From Colwellia marinimaniae (GTDB lineage: Bacteria; Pseudomonadota; Gammaproteobacteria; Enterobacterales; Alteromonadaceae): a stretch of DNA of 64,000 nucleotides. The position numbers were made by a program, and so were the translations under genes. Positions 48,018 through 58,898 of this stretch are shown here, piece after piece (position 1 is the first letter of the stretch; every line of letters starts with the position of its first letter). The stretch spans positions 1 to 64,000 of the forward strand of contig NZ_BDQM01000001.1 in the NCBI RefSeq assembly GCF_002207865.1, in the 5' to 3' direction. Under the pieces are notes generated by a model. That model saw nothing but the letters and a program-made list of their open reading frames with translations, did no database searches and was not told where the DNA came from.

Positions 48018-48839
48018 ATGATAAACTCTGCATTTGAAGCAAACTTGGTGGAAATTGAAAACCTTACTTTTAAACGAGGTGAGCGAGTTATTTTTGACAA
48101 TATCAGCCTGTCAATTCCCAAGGGAAAAGTTACCGCAATCATGGGTCCAAGTGGCATAGGTAAAACCACCTTGTTGCGTTTAATTGGCGGACAATTAAAA
48201 CCAGAAAGTGGTAATATACTCTTTGCTGGAAAAAATATTCCCTTGTTATCTCGTGCAGATTTATATGAAGTACGTAAACAAATGAGCATGCTCTTTCAAA
48301 GTGGCGCCTTATTTACCGACATGAGTGTTTTTGACAATATCGCTTTTCCCATTCGTGAACACACCAAATTATCTGAAAATATCATTGAAAAAATCGTCTT
48401 AATGAAACTTGAAGCGGTTGGTTTACGTGGCGCAAGGCACTTACAGCCCAGCGAACTTTCTGGCGGCATGGCTCGTCGAGTGGCATTAGCACGCGCAATT
48501 GCTTTGGATCCAGAACTTATCTTGTATGATGAGCCTTTTGCTGGCCAAGATCCTATTTCTATGGGGGTTATTGTGCGGTTAATACGTTCATTAAGCGACG
48601 CGTTAGGATTAACTTCAGTGGTTGTTTCACATGACGTACCTGAAGTGATGAGTATTGCTGATTATATTTATATTGTTGCTGAAAAGAAGGTCATTGGCCA
48701 TGGTACACCTGAGCAGATACGTCAAGATAGCTCGCCTTTGGTACAGCAGTTTATACAAGGTGACGCTGATGGCGCAGTACCCTTTCATTATGAAGCACCT
48801 GCTTATCGTGATGAACTTATTAGAAGAGTGAGTAAATGA
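48018..48839 (+). CDS. mlaF: phospholipid transport ABC ATPase MlaF
   Basis: A 273-residue ABC ATPase of the Mla pathway, which keeps outer-membrane lipid asymmetry. Walker A is [12 protein letters not shown], the signature is [15 protein letters not shown] and Walker B is [13 protein letters not shown]. It is the first gene of the mlaFEDCB-ibaG-murA run. Confidence 0.96.
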   Translation: MINSAFEANLVEIENLTFKRGERVIFDNISLSIPKGKVTAIMGPSGIGKTTLLRLIGGQLKPESGNILFAGKNIPLLSRADLYEVRKQMSMLFQSGALFTDMSVFDNIAFPIREHTKLSENIIEKIVLMKLEAVGLRGARHLQPSELSGGMARRVALARAIALDPELILYDEPFAGQDPISMGVIVRLIRSLSDALGLTSVVVSHDVPEVMSIADYIYIVAEKKVIGHGTPEQIRQDSSPLVQQFIQGDADGAVPFHYEAPAYRDELIRRVSK

Positions 48840-48861
48840 AGCTTATTCGAGGCGAAAAATA

Positions 48862-49638
48862 GTGCAGCAGTTACATTATTTAGGTAAACAAACCCTTAGT
48901 ATGATAAGTGGTTTAGGTCGAGCGGTAATCTTGTTGGTCTCTGCGATAGTGCATGTGCCTAATGTGCGTAAAGGTACTCCCTTACTTATCCAGCAACTTT
49001 ATAGTGTTGGTGTCTTGTCTTTATTGATAATTATAGTGTCTGGCACCTTTATTGGTATGGTATTAGCTTTACAAGGTTATACTATTCTAGTGGGCTATGG
49101 CGCAGAAGCTAGCTTAGGCCCTATGGTGGCCTTGTCGTTATTACGAGAGCTTGGTCCTGTGGTTGCCGGTTTACTATTTGCTGGCCGTGCCGGCTCAGCA
49201 TTAACAGCTGAAATAGGTTTAATGAAAGCCACTGAGCAATTATCAAGTTTAGAGATGATGGCCATTGATCCGTTAAGGCGAATTATTGCACCACGCTTTT
49301 GGGCAGGTTTTATCAGTTTACCTTTATTAACGGCAATTTTCTCTATGGTAGGCATACTCGGTGCTCATGTTGTTGGTGTTAATTGGTTGGGTGTTGATAG
49401 CGGAACTTTTTGGTCAGTGATGCAAGAACAAGTCGATTTTGAAAAAGATATCCTTAATAGCGTTATAAAAAGTATTGTTTTTGCTTTTGTAGTGATGTGG
49501 ATAGCGGTATACAAAGGCTATGATTGTGAGCCCACGTCTGAGGGCATCAGTCGGGCAACAACCTCTACTGTGGTACAATCGTCATTATTGATTTTGTGTC
49601 TAGATTTTATTTTAACGGCGCTAATGTTCGTAAAGTAG
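48862..49638 (+). CDS. mlaE: phospholipid transport permease MlaE
   Basis: A 258-residue inner-membrane permease of the MlaE family with about five helices. [20 protein letters not shown] and [14 protein letters not shown] are hallmark segments. It begins with GTG, 9 bases after GAGG. Confidence 0.95.
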   Translation: MQQLHYLGKQTLSMISGLGRAVILLVSAIVHVPNVRKGTPLLIQQLYSVGVLSLLIIIVSGTFIGMVLALQGYTILVGYGAEASLGPMVALSLLRELGPVVAGLLFAGRAGSALTAEIGLMKATEQLSSLEMMAIDPLRRIIAPRFWAGFISLPLLTAIFSMVGILGAHVVGVNWLGVDSGTFWSVMQEQVDFEKDILNSVIKSIVFAFVVMWIAVYKGYDCEPTSEGISRATTSTVVQSSLLILCLDFILTALMFVK

Positions 49639-49705
49639 TGAGCTAAAGAATTACTCCGTTAGATGTTTTTATTGAATTTTTTATTACAAGGCGTTGGTGA
49701 AAGAC

Positions 49706-50179
49706 ATGGTGTCTAAGAAAGTAGAATTATTGGTAGGTTTATTTGTTGCCTTAGGTCTGGCAGCCTTATTAATGTTATCGGTGAAGGTCGCTAATTCGGG
49801 CTTTGGTGCTGGTGGTGAAAGTTATCAGCTCTTCGCTAAGTTCGATAATATAGGTGGCTTAAAAGTGCGTTCGCCCATTAAAATTGGTGGTGTTGTTATT
49901 GGCCGTGTTAGCAATATTTCGTTAGATGACGAAGACTATACCCCAGTAGTGACCCTTGATATTAAAATTCAGTACAATCAGTTATCCGAGGCTACTTCTG
50001 TGGCAATCTTAACGGCCGGTTTATTAGGCGAACAATATCTGGGTCTGCAACCAGGCTTTGTTGATGACTCGGTTGATACTTTACAACCAGGTGATTATAT
50101 TGAAGACACAAGGCCTGCCTTGGTGTTAGAAGAATTAATAGGACAGTTTTTATTTAGCCAAGGAAGTGGTGAGGAGTAA
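49706..50179 (+). CDS. mlaD: phospholipid-binding MCE protein MlaD
   Basis: A protein of about 157 residues with one membrane helix (VELLVGLFVALGLAALLMLSV) and one MCE domain (about residues 35-115: FDNIGGLKVRSPIKIGGVVIG). It forms the hexameric periplasmic ring of the MlaFEDB complex. The start is ambiguous: TTG 49694, GTG 49697 or ATG 49706. I chose ATG because MVSKKVELLVGLF lines up with the known MlaD N-terminus, though AAGG at 49687 is spaced better for GTG 49697. Confidence 0.93.
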   Translation: MVSKKVELLVGLFVALGLAALLMLSVKVANSGFGAGGESYQLFAKFDNIGGLKVRSPIKIGGVVIGRVSNISLDDEDYTPVVTLDIKIQYNQLSEATSVAILTAGLLGEQYLGLQPGFVDDSVDTLQPGDYIEDTRPALVLEELIGQFLFSQGSGEE

Positions 50180-50183
50180 GTAA

Positions 50184-50951
50184 GTGAGTTTAAGTAAATT
50201 TTTTAATAATAAGGGTAAGGTTTTTTTTAGTCTACTCATCAGTTTTATACTCAGCCAGAATGTGATGGCTAATAGTGAAGTAGCGGCAACTAAACTACCT
50301 GCTCAGGCAACTAAGTTGTCGACAGAGCCTGCACGACGTCTGATTGACCAGAGTAATCCTTACAAACTGATACGAGGTGCTGCCGAACAGACCTTTAAGC
50401 GTTTTGCTAGCGAGCAGCAAGCCATTAGAGCAAACCCTAACTTGCTTAAGGATATTGTTCGAGAAGAACTTATGCCTTATATCAACCATCAATATGCCGC
50501 TTTCAAAGTCATTGGTAAACACTTAAAGAAAACGACTGATGCGGAACGTCGTGCATTTGTTCCTGTTTTTCGTGAATATTTAGTTAGCTCTTATGCACAA
50601 GTATTTACTTTATATGATAATCAGCCGGTAGAATTTTTTCCAGAAAAATCCTTTGCGGGTAAAAGAATAGTTGCGGTGAATACACGCATTATCATGTCTG
50701 GTAGAGCGAATATTAATGTCGCTTTCAAAGTAAGACTTAATAAAAAAACTAAGCAGTGGCAAGCCTTTGATATGGTAGCAGAAGGAATAAGTTTACTGGA
50801 CTCAAAGCAAGTAGAGTTAAGTGGTCTGATCAGGCAAAAGGGCCTACCTTATGTGACTGAGTTATTAAAAAGAAAAAGCACTAAAGACATTGTCTTTAAA
50901 AGTCGTGCAGCCAAAGGCGGCACCACGGTAAAAAAAGCACAACAAGGGTAA
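50184..50951 (+). CDS. mlaC: periplasmic phospholipid-binding protein MlaC
   Basis: A 255-residue shuttle protein that carries phospholipid between the outer membrane and MlaFEDB. It has a signal peptide (FFSLLISFILSQNVMA) and the Tol_Tol_Ttg2/MlaC domain (about residues 60-225). It starts with GTG. The C-terminus is Lys-rich and about 40 residues longer than in E. coli. Confidence 0.93.
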   Translation: MSLSKFFNNKGKVFFSLLISFILSQNVMANSEVAATKLPAQATKLSTEPARRLIDQSNPYKLIRGAAEQTFKRFASEQQAIRANPNLLKDIVREELMPYINHQYAAFKVIGKHLKKTTDAERRAFVPVFREYLVSSYAQVFTLYDNQPVEFFPEKSFAGKRIVAVNTRIIMSGRANINVAFKVRLNKKTKQWQAFDMVAEGISLLDSKQVELSGLIRQKGLPYVTELLKRKSTKDIVFKSRAAKGGTTVKKAQQG

Positions 50952-50954
50952 ATA

Positions 50955-51257
50955 GTGAGTAAAGCGAATATAGTTCTAAATCATGGTACTCTTACTATCT
51001 CTGGTGAGTTAACTCGCCATAGTGTTGCAGAAATCAAAAAAAGTGAATATGTTAATTGGTTTGCCCATGGTCCGGTGAACGTTGATTTAAGCCAAGTAAG
51101 TAAAGCTGATACTGCTGGCCTTGCTTGGTTGTTTTATCTTTTAGAGCAGGCTTATCGTTACACTTGCCAATTAAGTTTTAGTAATATTCCTGAGAAATTA
51201 ACTAAACTGATTAGCTTAAGTGGCGTGAACGGTTTATTGCCGATAGCATGTGATTAG
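50955..51257 (+). CDS. mlaB: STAS-domain protein MlaB
   Basis: A 100-residue cytoplasmic STAS domain protein (VNVDLSQVSKADTAGLAWLFYLL) that binds MlaF and activates its ATPase. It starts with GTG, with AAGG 7 bases upstream, right after mlaC. Confidence 0.9.
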   Translation: MSKANIVLNHGTLTISGELTRHSVAEIKKSEYVNWFAHGPVNVDLSQVSKADTAGLAWLFYLLEQAYRYTCQLSFSNIPEKLTKLISLSGVNGLLPIACD

Positions 51258-51277
51258 TAACCCTAATAATAACGAAC

Positions 51278-51284
51278 AAAGGAG
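51278..51284 (+). promoter_or_regulatory. strong ribosome binding site for the TTG start of ibaG
   Basis: AAAGGAG lies 6 bases before TTG 51291. This spacing and strength fix the TTG as the start. Confidence 0.6.
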
Positions 51285-51290
51285 ACTCCC

Positions 51291-51554
51291 TTGGAAGTTG
51301 GTGAAATTGAAGAATTAGTAAGTAAATTGATTAATGAGGCACTAGAGCTTGATGAAGTGCATGTGAAGTTTGATGGTTCACAATGTCGTATTAATGCGGT
51401 GAGTGATATGTTTGATGACTTAAGCCGTGTTAAACGTCAACAAGCGGTGCTTAAGCCTTTAGCTGATATTATAAAAGATGGCACAATACACGCGATAACC
51501 GTGAAAACCTTTAATAAAGCGCAATGGCAACGTGATAAATTATTCAATAGTTAA
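51291..51554 (+). CDS. ibaG: BolA family protein IbaG
   Basis: An 87-residue BolA/YrbA protein that in the family binds iron-sulfur clusters with monothiol glutaredoxins. The His/Cys context VHVKFDGSQCRINAVSDMF and KRQQAVLKPLADIIKDGTIHAITV are typical. It starts with TTG after a strong ribosome binding site. It lies between mlaB and murA as in E. coli. Confidence 0.92.
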   Translation: MEVGEIEELVSKLINEALELDEVHVKFDGSQCRINAVSDMFDDLSRVKRQQAVLKPLADIIKDGTIHAITVKTFNKAQWQRDKLFNS

Positions 51555-51581
51555 GTTAAGTTGTTACTAAATCGTATTTTT

Positions 51582-51613
51582 AATGCCTAGCTTTTTAATG
51601 CTAGGCATTTTTG
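51582..51613 (+). terminator. hairpin terminator between ibaG and murA
   Basis: AATGCCTAG and CTAGGCATT form a 9-bp stem, followed by TTTT. It may reduce read-through into murA, which then needs its own promoter in the 50 bases left, or it is partly leaky. Confidence 0.75.
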
Positions 51614-51651
51614 TGTATACTGACTCGATATTTTTTCATCATTTTAAGTAA

Positions 51652-52926
<1,275 letters not shown>

Positions 52927-52970
52927 GCCATCATAGCTATGTAAGCGGTTCATCCGCTTCATTAAAATAT

Positions 52971-53004
52971 AAGGCGAGTACTTATTTAAGTACTGGCCTT
53001 TTTT
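52971..53004 (+). terminator. rho-independent terminator after murA
   Basis: AAGGC-GAGTACTT and AAGTACT-G-GCCTT form a 13-bp stem with one G-G mismatch and a 4-base loop, followed by T-run. A small hairpin (AAGCGG/CCGCTT at 52943-52959) precedes it. Confidence 0.85.
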
Positions 53005-53379
53005 GTGTCTATTTAACGAGATAAAGCAAAGTTATCAGTAATACCATTTTCATTAAGTTTGTGATCTTGTTGTGCTTAGGGAAAATATTGCAGGACAGGC
53101 GCTCGATTGACCAATAGCTGGCTTATGTGGGATTGAGAGCAACATAGTCTTGGGCTATTTTACCCCCACAAGTGGGCAAGAGCTTAGTGGAATTGGTATA
53201 AATATTTAGCAACTATCTTTGGCATCTGCTAGCCTCATATGCGTTTAAAAGGGGAGAACGTAGTAAATGCTTGTTGAACGTACAATAAAGGTGTCTTATG
53301 CTGCTTGAGCAGATTAAGTTGTAGCAGATTAAGTTGTATCAAAAGCAGCTTGCATAGAAGTAAGTATATTACAGGCAAC
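53005..53379. other. gene-free interval between murA and csp
   Basis: With its flanking terminators this is the only gap above 300 bases in the window (52927-53461). I see no gene with family similarity. It holds a 15-bp perfect tandem repeat, AGCAGATTAAGTTGT twice at 53308-53337, and a short hairpin near 53161-53176. A small RNA cannot be ruled out. Confidence 0.4.
53308..53337 (+). repeat. 15-bp tandem repeat, two copies
   Basis: AGCAGATTAAGTTGT occurs twice head to tail in the murA-csp gap. The copies are identical, so the duplication is recent or from replication slippage. Confidence 0.8.
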
Positions 53380-53415
53380 AAAAAAGGACATCCTTTACAG
53401 GTATGTCCCTTTTTT
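53380..53415 (-). terminator. terminator downstream of csp (usable in both directions)
   Basis: AAAAAAGGACAT and ATGTCCCTTTTTT form a long stem with one bulged base and end in a T-run on both strands. On the minus strand it lies about 50 bases after the csp stop. Confidence 0.8.
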
Positions 53416-53422
53416 AACATCT

Positions 53423-53451
53423 TTATGTTAGTTAATGGTTAACTAACATAA
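53423..53451. repeat. 13-bp perfect inverted repeat just after csp
   Basis: TTATGTTAGTTAA and TTAACTAACATAA flank TGG. It lies between the csp stop codon and the terminator hairpin, so the csp mRNA ends in two successive hairpins. A role in mRNA stability is possible. Confidence 0.75.
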
Positions 53452-53461
53452 ACATTACAAA

Positions 53462-53668
53462 TTAAAGTGCAACGATGTTTTCAGCTTGAGGGCCTTTTTG
53501 ACCTTCAGTTACTGTGAATTCAACTTTTTGACCTTCAGCAAGAGTTTTGAAACCGTCACCAACGATAGCGTTGAAGTGAGCAAAAACGTCTGGACCATTT
53601 TCTTGCTCGATAAAACCAAAACCTTTAGCTTCGTTGAACCATTTTACTGTACCAGTTGTAGTAGACAT
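53462..53668 (-). CDS. CspA-family cold-shock protein
   Basis: A 68-residue single cold-shock domain, an RNA chaperone. It has RNP1 KGFGFIEQ and RNP2 DVFAHF motifs and the start [16 protein letters not shown] lies upstream of the ATG. It has a consensus promoter far upstream and a leader of about 185 nt, the plan of cold-inducible csp genes. Which E. coli Csp it matches best cannot be told from a single gene. Confidence 0.95.
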   Translation of the reverse strand: MSTTTGTVKWFNEAKGFGFIEQENGPDVFAHFNAIVGDGFKTLAEGQKVEFTVTEGQKGPQAENIVAL

Positions 53669-53859
53669 ATCTGTATCCTATATATATTTAAGAGTAATTG
53701 TGCTGCCATTATTGCGTTAAGACAAAGTAGGCAGCGGGTTTGCTGAAAAGAGTTGCTATTACTTATAAATCAGGACGTGTTACAGATATCTTATCTAAGT
53801 AAGCATGAGATAACATCGAAATGGTGTACAAAAAAATAAACTAACTTCAAGCTGGGGGC

Positions 53860-53887
53860 ATTATATAGTTACCGCGCCACATGTCAA
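53860..53887 (-). promoter_or_regulatory. consensus sigma-70 promoter of csp
   Basis: On the minus strand TTGACA, 16 bases, TATAAT: both hexamers match the consensus completely. The transcript would start near 53853, giving a leader of about 185 nt before the ATG at 53668. The long leader is typical of csp mRNAs, where its folding controls translation with temperature. Confidence 0.8.
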
Positions 53888-53949
53888 CCATAAGTATGAT
53901 TTAAGCTGCAAGTTAAAGTATAACTTCTACTTGCAACTTAAAATTATCA

Positions 53950-55977
53950 TTATAATTTAAACTCTTGCACTGATTGTTGTAGTTCTTCTGCTAAACGAGC
54001 AACTTCACTACTTGATGCTGCTGTTTGTTGCGAGCCAGCAGTGGTTTGCTCGGCAATAGTTACAATAGACTCCAGGTTTTCACTAATTTCATGGGCGACC
54101 ACACTTTGCTCTTCGGCAGCTGTTGCTATTTGTGAACTACGATCAAAGGCCTCATGTACTGCATGAGTTATGATTTCAAGTGCTTTGTCGGCTTCTTCAC
54201 TTTGGCTCACACAATCAATGGCTTTCGCTTTGCCAGCATCCATTACGGTTACTGCTTTACCCGCACCCGATTGCAGGGCTTCTATCATGGTCTGAATTTC
54301 GGCGGTTGATTTCTGCGTCCTACTGGCTAACGTCCGTACTTCATCAGCAACAACGGCAAAACCTCTACCTTGCTCACCTGCCCGTGCGGCTTCAATAGCC
54401 GCATTCAATGCCAATAAATTAGTTTGTTCGGCAATACCACGAATTACATCTAATATTCCGCCGATTGAAGCGCTATCTTGTTGTAATTGATTGATAACCT
54501 GAGATGCGGATTCAACTTCGGTGGCTAGTTGCTCAATGGTCTGGCGGTTTCTCGCTGAAATAACTTTAACACGCTCAGCTTCGTCATCGGCATGCTTTAT
54601 TTGTTTTAAGGCTTCAGTAGCACTTGCCAGTACGCTTTGCGCGGTACTACTCATTTCAGTGGTGGCAGAGGCTGCTTGTTCTACTTGATTGCGCTGCTCT
54701 TCAATTGCAGTGGTACTTTGCGCGGTAACAGCTGAGGTTTGCTCGGCCGCTGCAGCAAGTTGCGCTGAACGATTGACAATACCTTCAATCAGGTTACGTA
54801 AGCTATCAATTAATAAATTGCAGTTTCTTGATAGCTGAGAAAATTCATCATTGCCACTTTCATCGAGCTTCATCGATAGGTCACCAGAAGCGACAGTATT
54901 AAGCATTTCATTAACACGTGCTAGTGGCCGAGTAATACCAATAAGGGTAGCTCTAGCAATAATTAGTGCCACAATAATTGAAATAATCATGATAATTGTG
55001 GTTTGTGTACTACCACTACTGACTGAATTCTCTACCAATTGACTAGCTTGAATAGTCGTGCTATTGGCTAATTCAATTTGTTTCTCTAATATTTTGTTAA
55101 CTTTCTTAGCAATTTTCTCTTCTTGCACTAACATTGTCGCGGCTCGTTTATTGGCTTCAAGTTGCCTGGTTTTATGAGCAAGGATACCGTTGTCATGAGA
55201 TAACATGCTTTGCATGGCACGAAAGGCTGAGGCTATTTCTTGTGATACGTCATTAATACCATGGATATTTAATTCAGTGATAATATCATCAACTGATTTT
55301 TTTGCGGCACTGATGCTACGAGTCAGTTCACTCTCGATAAGTTGGGCAGTGCCAGGATCTAAGATATCACGATATTCGAAAGCAGAAGAGACAATGGAGT
55401 TAAATTGATTTTCTAAGTGTTCACTCAAGCTTATGGTCCGTTGAAGTTTGGTATCCGCCAATTCATGATCTGCTAAATCTAACAGCAGCATAACGGTATC
55501 ATCAGCTATTTCTTCTAAGATATCTATTTTTTCAATTAATAACTGCTCTTGGACGATACTCGTTTTATGGTTACTAAATAAGCCAAGTCCGGCATTGTAA
55601 AAATTAGCATAAAGTTGGTCAACTTGATTTAAGTTGGCCAATAAGTCTTGCTCACTAGCAACTATTTGTTTCAAATCTGATATTTGTTGGCTGAATTGGC
55701 TGTTAATATTCTTGAAATGGCGCAACTCTTCGGCTAATAAGGTGAGATCCAATTGGTAGTAGCCTTTTAGCGATAAATTATTCATTTGGCTCAAATCAAG
55801 GGCTAGTTTATTACTGGCTTTGAGGGTTGGAATTGCCAGAGTATTTTGTCGTTGAGTTGACTCGCTGATGGTATTTAAATTAGATAACGATATGACACTA
55901 ATTACTATCAGTAAAATTGAAATAATGGCGAAGCCACCAATAATTTTTACAGCTACAGTTAAATTCATAGAATCCAC
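53950..55977 (-). CDS. methyl-accepting chemotaxis protein
   Basis: A 675-residue chemoreceptor. It has a first membrane helix (about residues 12-32), a long helical periplasmic sensor domain of about 290 residues, a second membrane helix (about 326-347), a HAMP domain (about 348-400) and the signalling domain with the hairpin tip [20 protein letters not shown] (about 515-535) followed by [14 protein letters not shown]. The C-terminus ends QQSVQEFKL without a CheR-docking pentapeptide. The ligand is unknown. It stands between csp and apaH without other chemotaxis genes nearby. Confidence 0.93.
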   Translation of the reverse strand: MDSMNLTVAVKIIGGFAIISILLIVISVISLSNLNTISESTQRQNTLAIPTLKASNKLALDLSQMNNLSLKGYYQLDLTLLAEELRHFKNINSQFSQQISDLKQIVASEQDLLANLNQVDQLYANFYNAGLGLFSNHKTSIVQEQLLIEKIDILEEIADDTVMLLLDLADHELADTKLQRTISLSEHLENQFNSIVSSAFEYRDILDPGTAQLIESELTRSISAAKKSVDDIITELNIHGINDVSQEIASAFRAMQSMLSHDNGILAHKTRQLEANKRAATMLVQEEKIAKKVNKILEKQIELANSTTIQASQLVENSVSSGSTQTTIIMIISIIVALIIARATLIGITRPLARVNEMLNTVASGDLSMKLDESGNDEFSQLSRNCNLLIDSLRNLIEGIVNRSAQLAAAAEQTSAVTAQSTTAIEEQRNQVEQAASATTEMSSTAQSVLASATEALKQIKHADDEAERVKVISARNRQTIEQLATEVESASQVINQLQQDSASIGGILDVIRGIAEQTNLLALNAAIEAARAGEQGRGFAVVADEVRTLASRTQKSTAEIQTMIEALQSGAGKAVTVMDAGKAKAIDCVSQSEEADKALEIITHAVHEAFDRSSQIATAAEEQSVVAHEISENLESIVTIAEQTTAGSQQTAASSSEVARLAEELQQSVQEFKL

Positions 55978-56135
55978 CCAATTGGTAGGCTACTTGCCTA
56001 GTTAATACGTTAATTTGTTTTGATATTTATCAAGCTTAGCTTGTATCGGCGCGGAATAGGAAATATTTAATTTAATTTCTATCGTCGGTTAATATTATAA
56101 TGAGTGAAAAAATATCCGCTATGGATTCTTTGTTT

Positions 56136-56990
56136 TTATCTGCTCAGTATTGCTGCTTGTCTGAAGTGTTTTTTATCATGCCAGCGAAGCATGGTCAATT
56201 GATTCCCCCAAACACACCCCGTATCTAATGGATAAATATTAGCGTGTGAACAGCGACCCATTAATGAAGCCCAGTGACCAAAAACCCAAGCAGTATTATT
56301 GATAGTTTGTGATAACTCATACCAGGGCACTATATTATTGGACATATTATGATGTTCAGGAGATTCTTTCTGGCTAAATTCAAGTGAGCCGTCACTAAAG
56401 CAATAGCGCATGCGGGTAAAGGCATTAATGCTATAACGAAACTTATCAATGTCACTTTTTGCTTGCTGCCAATTATGAGGTTTTTCGCCATACATATGTG
56501 CTAACCAAGTATTGCGCTCTTTACTGGCAAGCTTAGTATGGACGAACTGTGCTTGCTCAATGGCATCTGCTAGTTGCCATTGCGGCGAGATCCCTGCATG
56601 GCTCATATAGGCATCGGTCGTTTTACTTTGCTGTTTTGTTTGAGAATGTATATTAGGAATTTTTTGTAATAATGGTTGTGCTGCTAACCAAGTCATTAAC
56701 TCATCAACATCATCCGCAGCCAATAGAACCGATAAGTTGTCTGATTTTTTTGCTTTTTTAATGCCAGCATGAACTGCTAATAAATGTAAATCGTGATTGC
56801 CTAAGACAACTTTGGCACTTTCACCAAGAGATTTGACCAAGCGTAAGGTAGCAAGGGAATCAGGACCGCGAGCGACTAGGTCGCCCGCAAGATAGAGGAT
56901 ATCTTTGTTGTCATCAAAATTGACTTGCACTAGTAGGGCGGTTAATTCGTTAAAACAACCTTGTATATCGCCTACCAGATAAATTGCCAT
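56136..56990 (-). CDS. apaH: symmetrical diadenosine tetraphosphatase ApaH
   Basis: A 284-residue metallophosphatase that splits Ap4A into two ADP and also removes Np4 caps from RNA. The metal-site motifs GDIQGCFNEL, LAGDLVARGPDS and VLGNHDLHLL are all present. It starts 3 bases after the rsmA stop, where apaG usually stands between the two genes. Confidence 0.96.
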   Translation of the reverse strand: MAIYLVGDIQGCFNELTALLVQVNFDDNKDILYLAGDLVARGPDSLATLRLVKSLGESAKVVLGNHDLHLLAVHAGIKKAKKSDNLSVLLAADDVDELMTWLAAQPLLQKIPNIHSQTKQQSKTTDAYMSHAGISPQWQLADAIEQAQFVHTKLASKERNTWLAHMYGEKPHNWQQAKSDIDKFRYSINAFTRMRYCFSDGSLEFSQKESPEHHNMSNNIVPWYELSQTINNTAWVFGHWASLMGRCSHANIYPLDTGCVWGNQLTMLRWHDKKHFRQAAILSR

Positions 56991-56993
56991 AAG

Positions 56994-57899
56994 CTACTCT
57001 ACTTCTGAGGCTGAGTCCTCATTGCCATTGTTATTAGCACGTTGAGCCAATTTATTTCTTGCCATATGGCGCTTTTCTTTTACTGGCTCGACCTCAGGCG
57101 GGTGATCAACAATAAAGTTGGCCAGCTTGATATATTCATCAAGGCTTAAGTTTTCTGGGCGTAAATTGGCATCAATATTTAACTCAGCTAACTGCGCTAC
57201 GCTAATTAACTTCTTAAAACTATTTCGTATAGTTTTTCTGCGTTGATTAAAGGCAGCTAAACAAATGGTATTCAATGCCTTGATATCTTTAACTGGATTG
57301 GCAATATGTGCGTGAGGGATTAACCGCACTATGGCAGAGTCTACTTTAGGTGCTGGTCTAAATGCCTCAGGGCCAATCTCCATCACAGGAAACACTTGGC
57401 ATTGGTATTGAGTCATAATTGATAAGCGACCATAAGCTTTACAATGAGGTCCTGCGGCCATACGTTCAACGACTTCTTTTTGTAACATAAAGTGCATATC
57501 CTGCACTTGATCTTTAAAAGTAAGTAGATGAAAAATAAGCGGCGTGGAAATGTTATAAGGTAAATTACCAAAAATACGCAACGGCTTTTCTTTAGTGGCT
57601 AGTTGAGCAAAATCAAACTTGAGTGCATCTGTTTCATAGATGGTTAAGTCATCCGCGATAAAAGGATGATGGCGTAGTCTATGTGCTAGATCTCTATCTA
57701 ATTCAACTACTGATATTTTACCTGCACGTTCGACTACTGGTTCGGTTAATGCACCTAATCCTGGGCCTATTTCTACCAGGTTTTCACCAGGTTCGGGATT
57801 AATGGCATCGACAATGTCACTGATCACAGCTTCATTGTGGAGGAAGTTTTGTCCAAAGCGTTTCTTTGCTTGGTGACCTAAATGTTTTTTGTCGTTCAT
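56994..57899 (-). CDS. rsmA: 16S rRNA dimethyladenosine transferase RsmA
   Basis: A 301-residue enzyme that dimethylates A1518 and A1519 of 16S rRNA. It has the SAM-binding [13 protein letters not shown] and the catalytic NLPYNIS. The C-terminus has an extra charged tail of about 30 residues ([17 protein letters not shown] then acidic residues), which E. coli RsmA lacks. Confidence 0.96.
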   Translation of the reverse strand: MNDKKHLGHQAKKRFGQNFLHNEAVISDIVDAINPEPGENLVEIGPGLGALTEPVVERAGKISVVELDRDLAHRLRHHPFIADDLTIYETDALKFDFAQLATKEKPLRIFGNLPYNISTPLIFHLLTFKDQVQDMHFMLQKEVVERMAAGPHCKAYGRLSIMTQYQCQVFPVMEIGPEAFRPAPKVDSAIVRLIPHAHIANPVKDIKALNTICLAAFNQRRKTIRNSFKKLISVAQLAELNIDANLRPENLSLDEYIKLANFIVDHPPEVEPVKEKRHMARNKLAQRANNNGNEDSASEVE

Positions 57900-57917
57900 A
57901 ACTCTTTCTTCGTTAAA

Positions 57918-58898
57918 CTATGTGTTATTAGCTAAGTTGATAGCATTGCGCATTGCTTCAATAAAGCTGCCCGAATCTGCGGTGCCTTTGCCAGCAAGAT
58001 CTAGTGCTGTGCCATGGTCGACAGATGTGCGAATAAAAGGTAGACCCAAGGTGATATTTACCGAAGCGCCAAAGCCCTTATATTTTAGTACCGGCAGCCC
58101 TTGATCATGGTACATGGCTAAAATAGCATCCGCTTTAGCCAGGTATTTCTCTTGAAATATAGTATCAGCAGGTAAAGGACCAATGATATCAATACCTTCG
58201 GCGCGAAGCTCGGCAAATGCTGGTATCATTACGTCTATTTCTTCACGTCCCAAATGACCATCTTCTCCGGCATGAGGATTGAGACCACAGGCATAAATTT
58301 TTGGCGATTTGATGCCAAATTTTTCTTGTAAATCGTGATGTAAGATACGGGTTACTTTTTGTAGACGTTCAGTAGTGATTGCTTTCGCAACGTAGGCTAA
58401 TGGTATATGTGTGGTGACTAGAGCTACCCTTAAGCCCTCAGTCGCCAGCATCATAACTACGTCGGTACAATTAGCTTGGTTGGCAAAATATTCAGTATGG
58501 CCACTAAAGGCAATACCGGCTTTGTTTATCAGACCCTTGTGTACTGGACCCGTAACTATGGCATCAAACTCGCCAGAGATGTTCTTTTCACTGGCAATTC
58601 GCAACGTTTCTATCACATAAGTACCGTTGGCAATGTTTAATGTACCGGCGATGCTAGGCTGTACAAGCTTAATATCAAGCACGGTTAGACTGCCTGCTTT
58701 TTGTGGGCTTGCGGGCACATGCTGTTGATAATCGATTATTGTCAATGGCAAAGAGAGTGCTTTTGCACGCTCTAACAGCAAATCTTTTGAAGCAAGTACC
58801 ACCATTTCTACCGGCCAATCTTGCTGGGCAATACTAATAACTATATCTGGACCAATACCTGCCGGCTCGCCTGGGGTGATTGCAATGCGAAGAGTCAT
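57918..58898 (-). CDS. pdxA: 4-hydroxythreonine-4-phosphate dehydrogenase PdxA
   Basis: A 326-residue enzyme of pyridoxal phosphate synthesis. It starts [16 protein letters not shown]; metal and substrate motifs include [25 protein letters not shown] and [12 protein letters not shown]. Its start overlaps the surA stop by 1 base. Confidence 0.96.
   Translation of the reverse strand: MTLRIAITPGEPAGIGPDIVISIAQQDWPVEMVVLASKDLLLERAKALSLPLTIIDYQQHVPASPQKAGSLTVLDIKLVQPSIAGTLNIANGTYVIETLRIASEKNISGEFDAIVTGPVHKGLINKAGIAFSGHTEYFANQANCTDVVMMLATEGLRVALVTTHIPLAYVAKAITTERLQKVTRILHHDLQEKFGIKSPKIYACGLNPHAGEDGHLGREEIDVMIPAFAELRAEGIDIIGPLPADTIFQEKYLAKADAILAMYHDQGLPVLKYKGFGASVNITLGLPFIRTSVDHGTALDLAGKGTADSGSFIEAMRNAINLANNT

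Noticed and set aside
53235..53420. 61-codon minus-strand frame in the murA-csp gap
   Set aside because: It runs through the csp terminator and is made largely of Leu from the tandem repeat, so it is not a likely gene.
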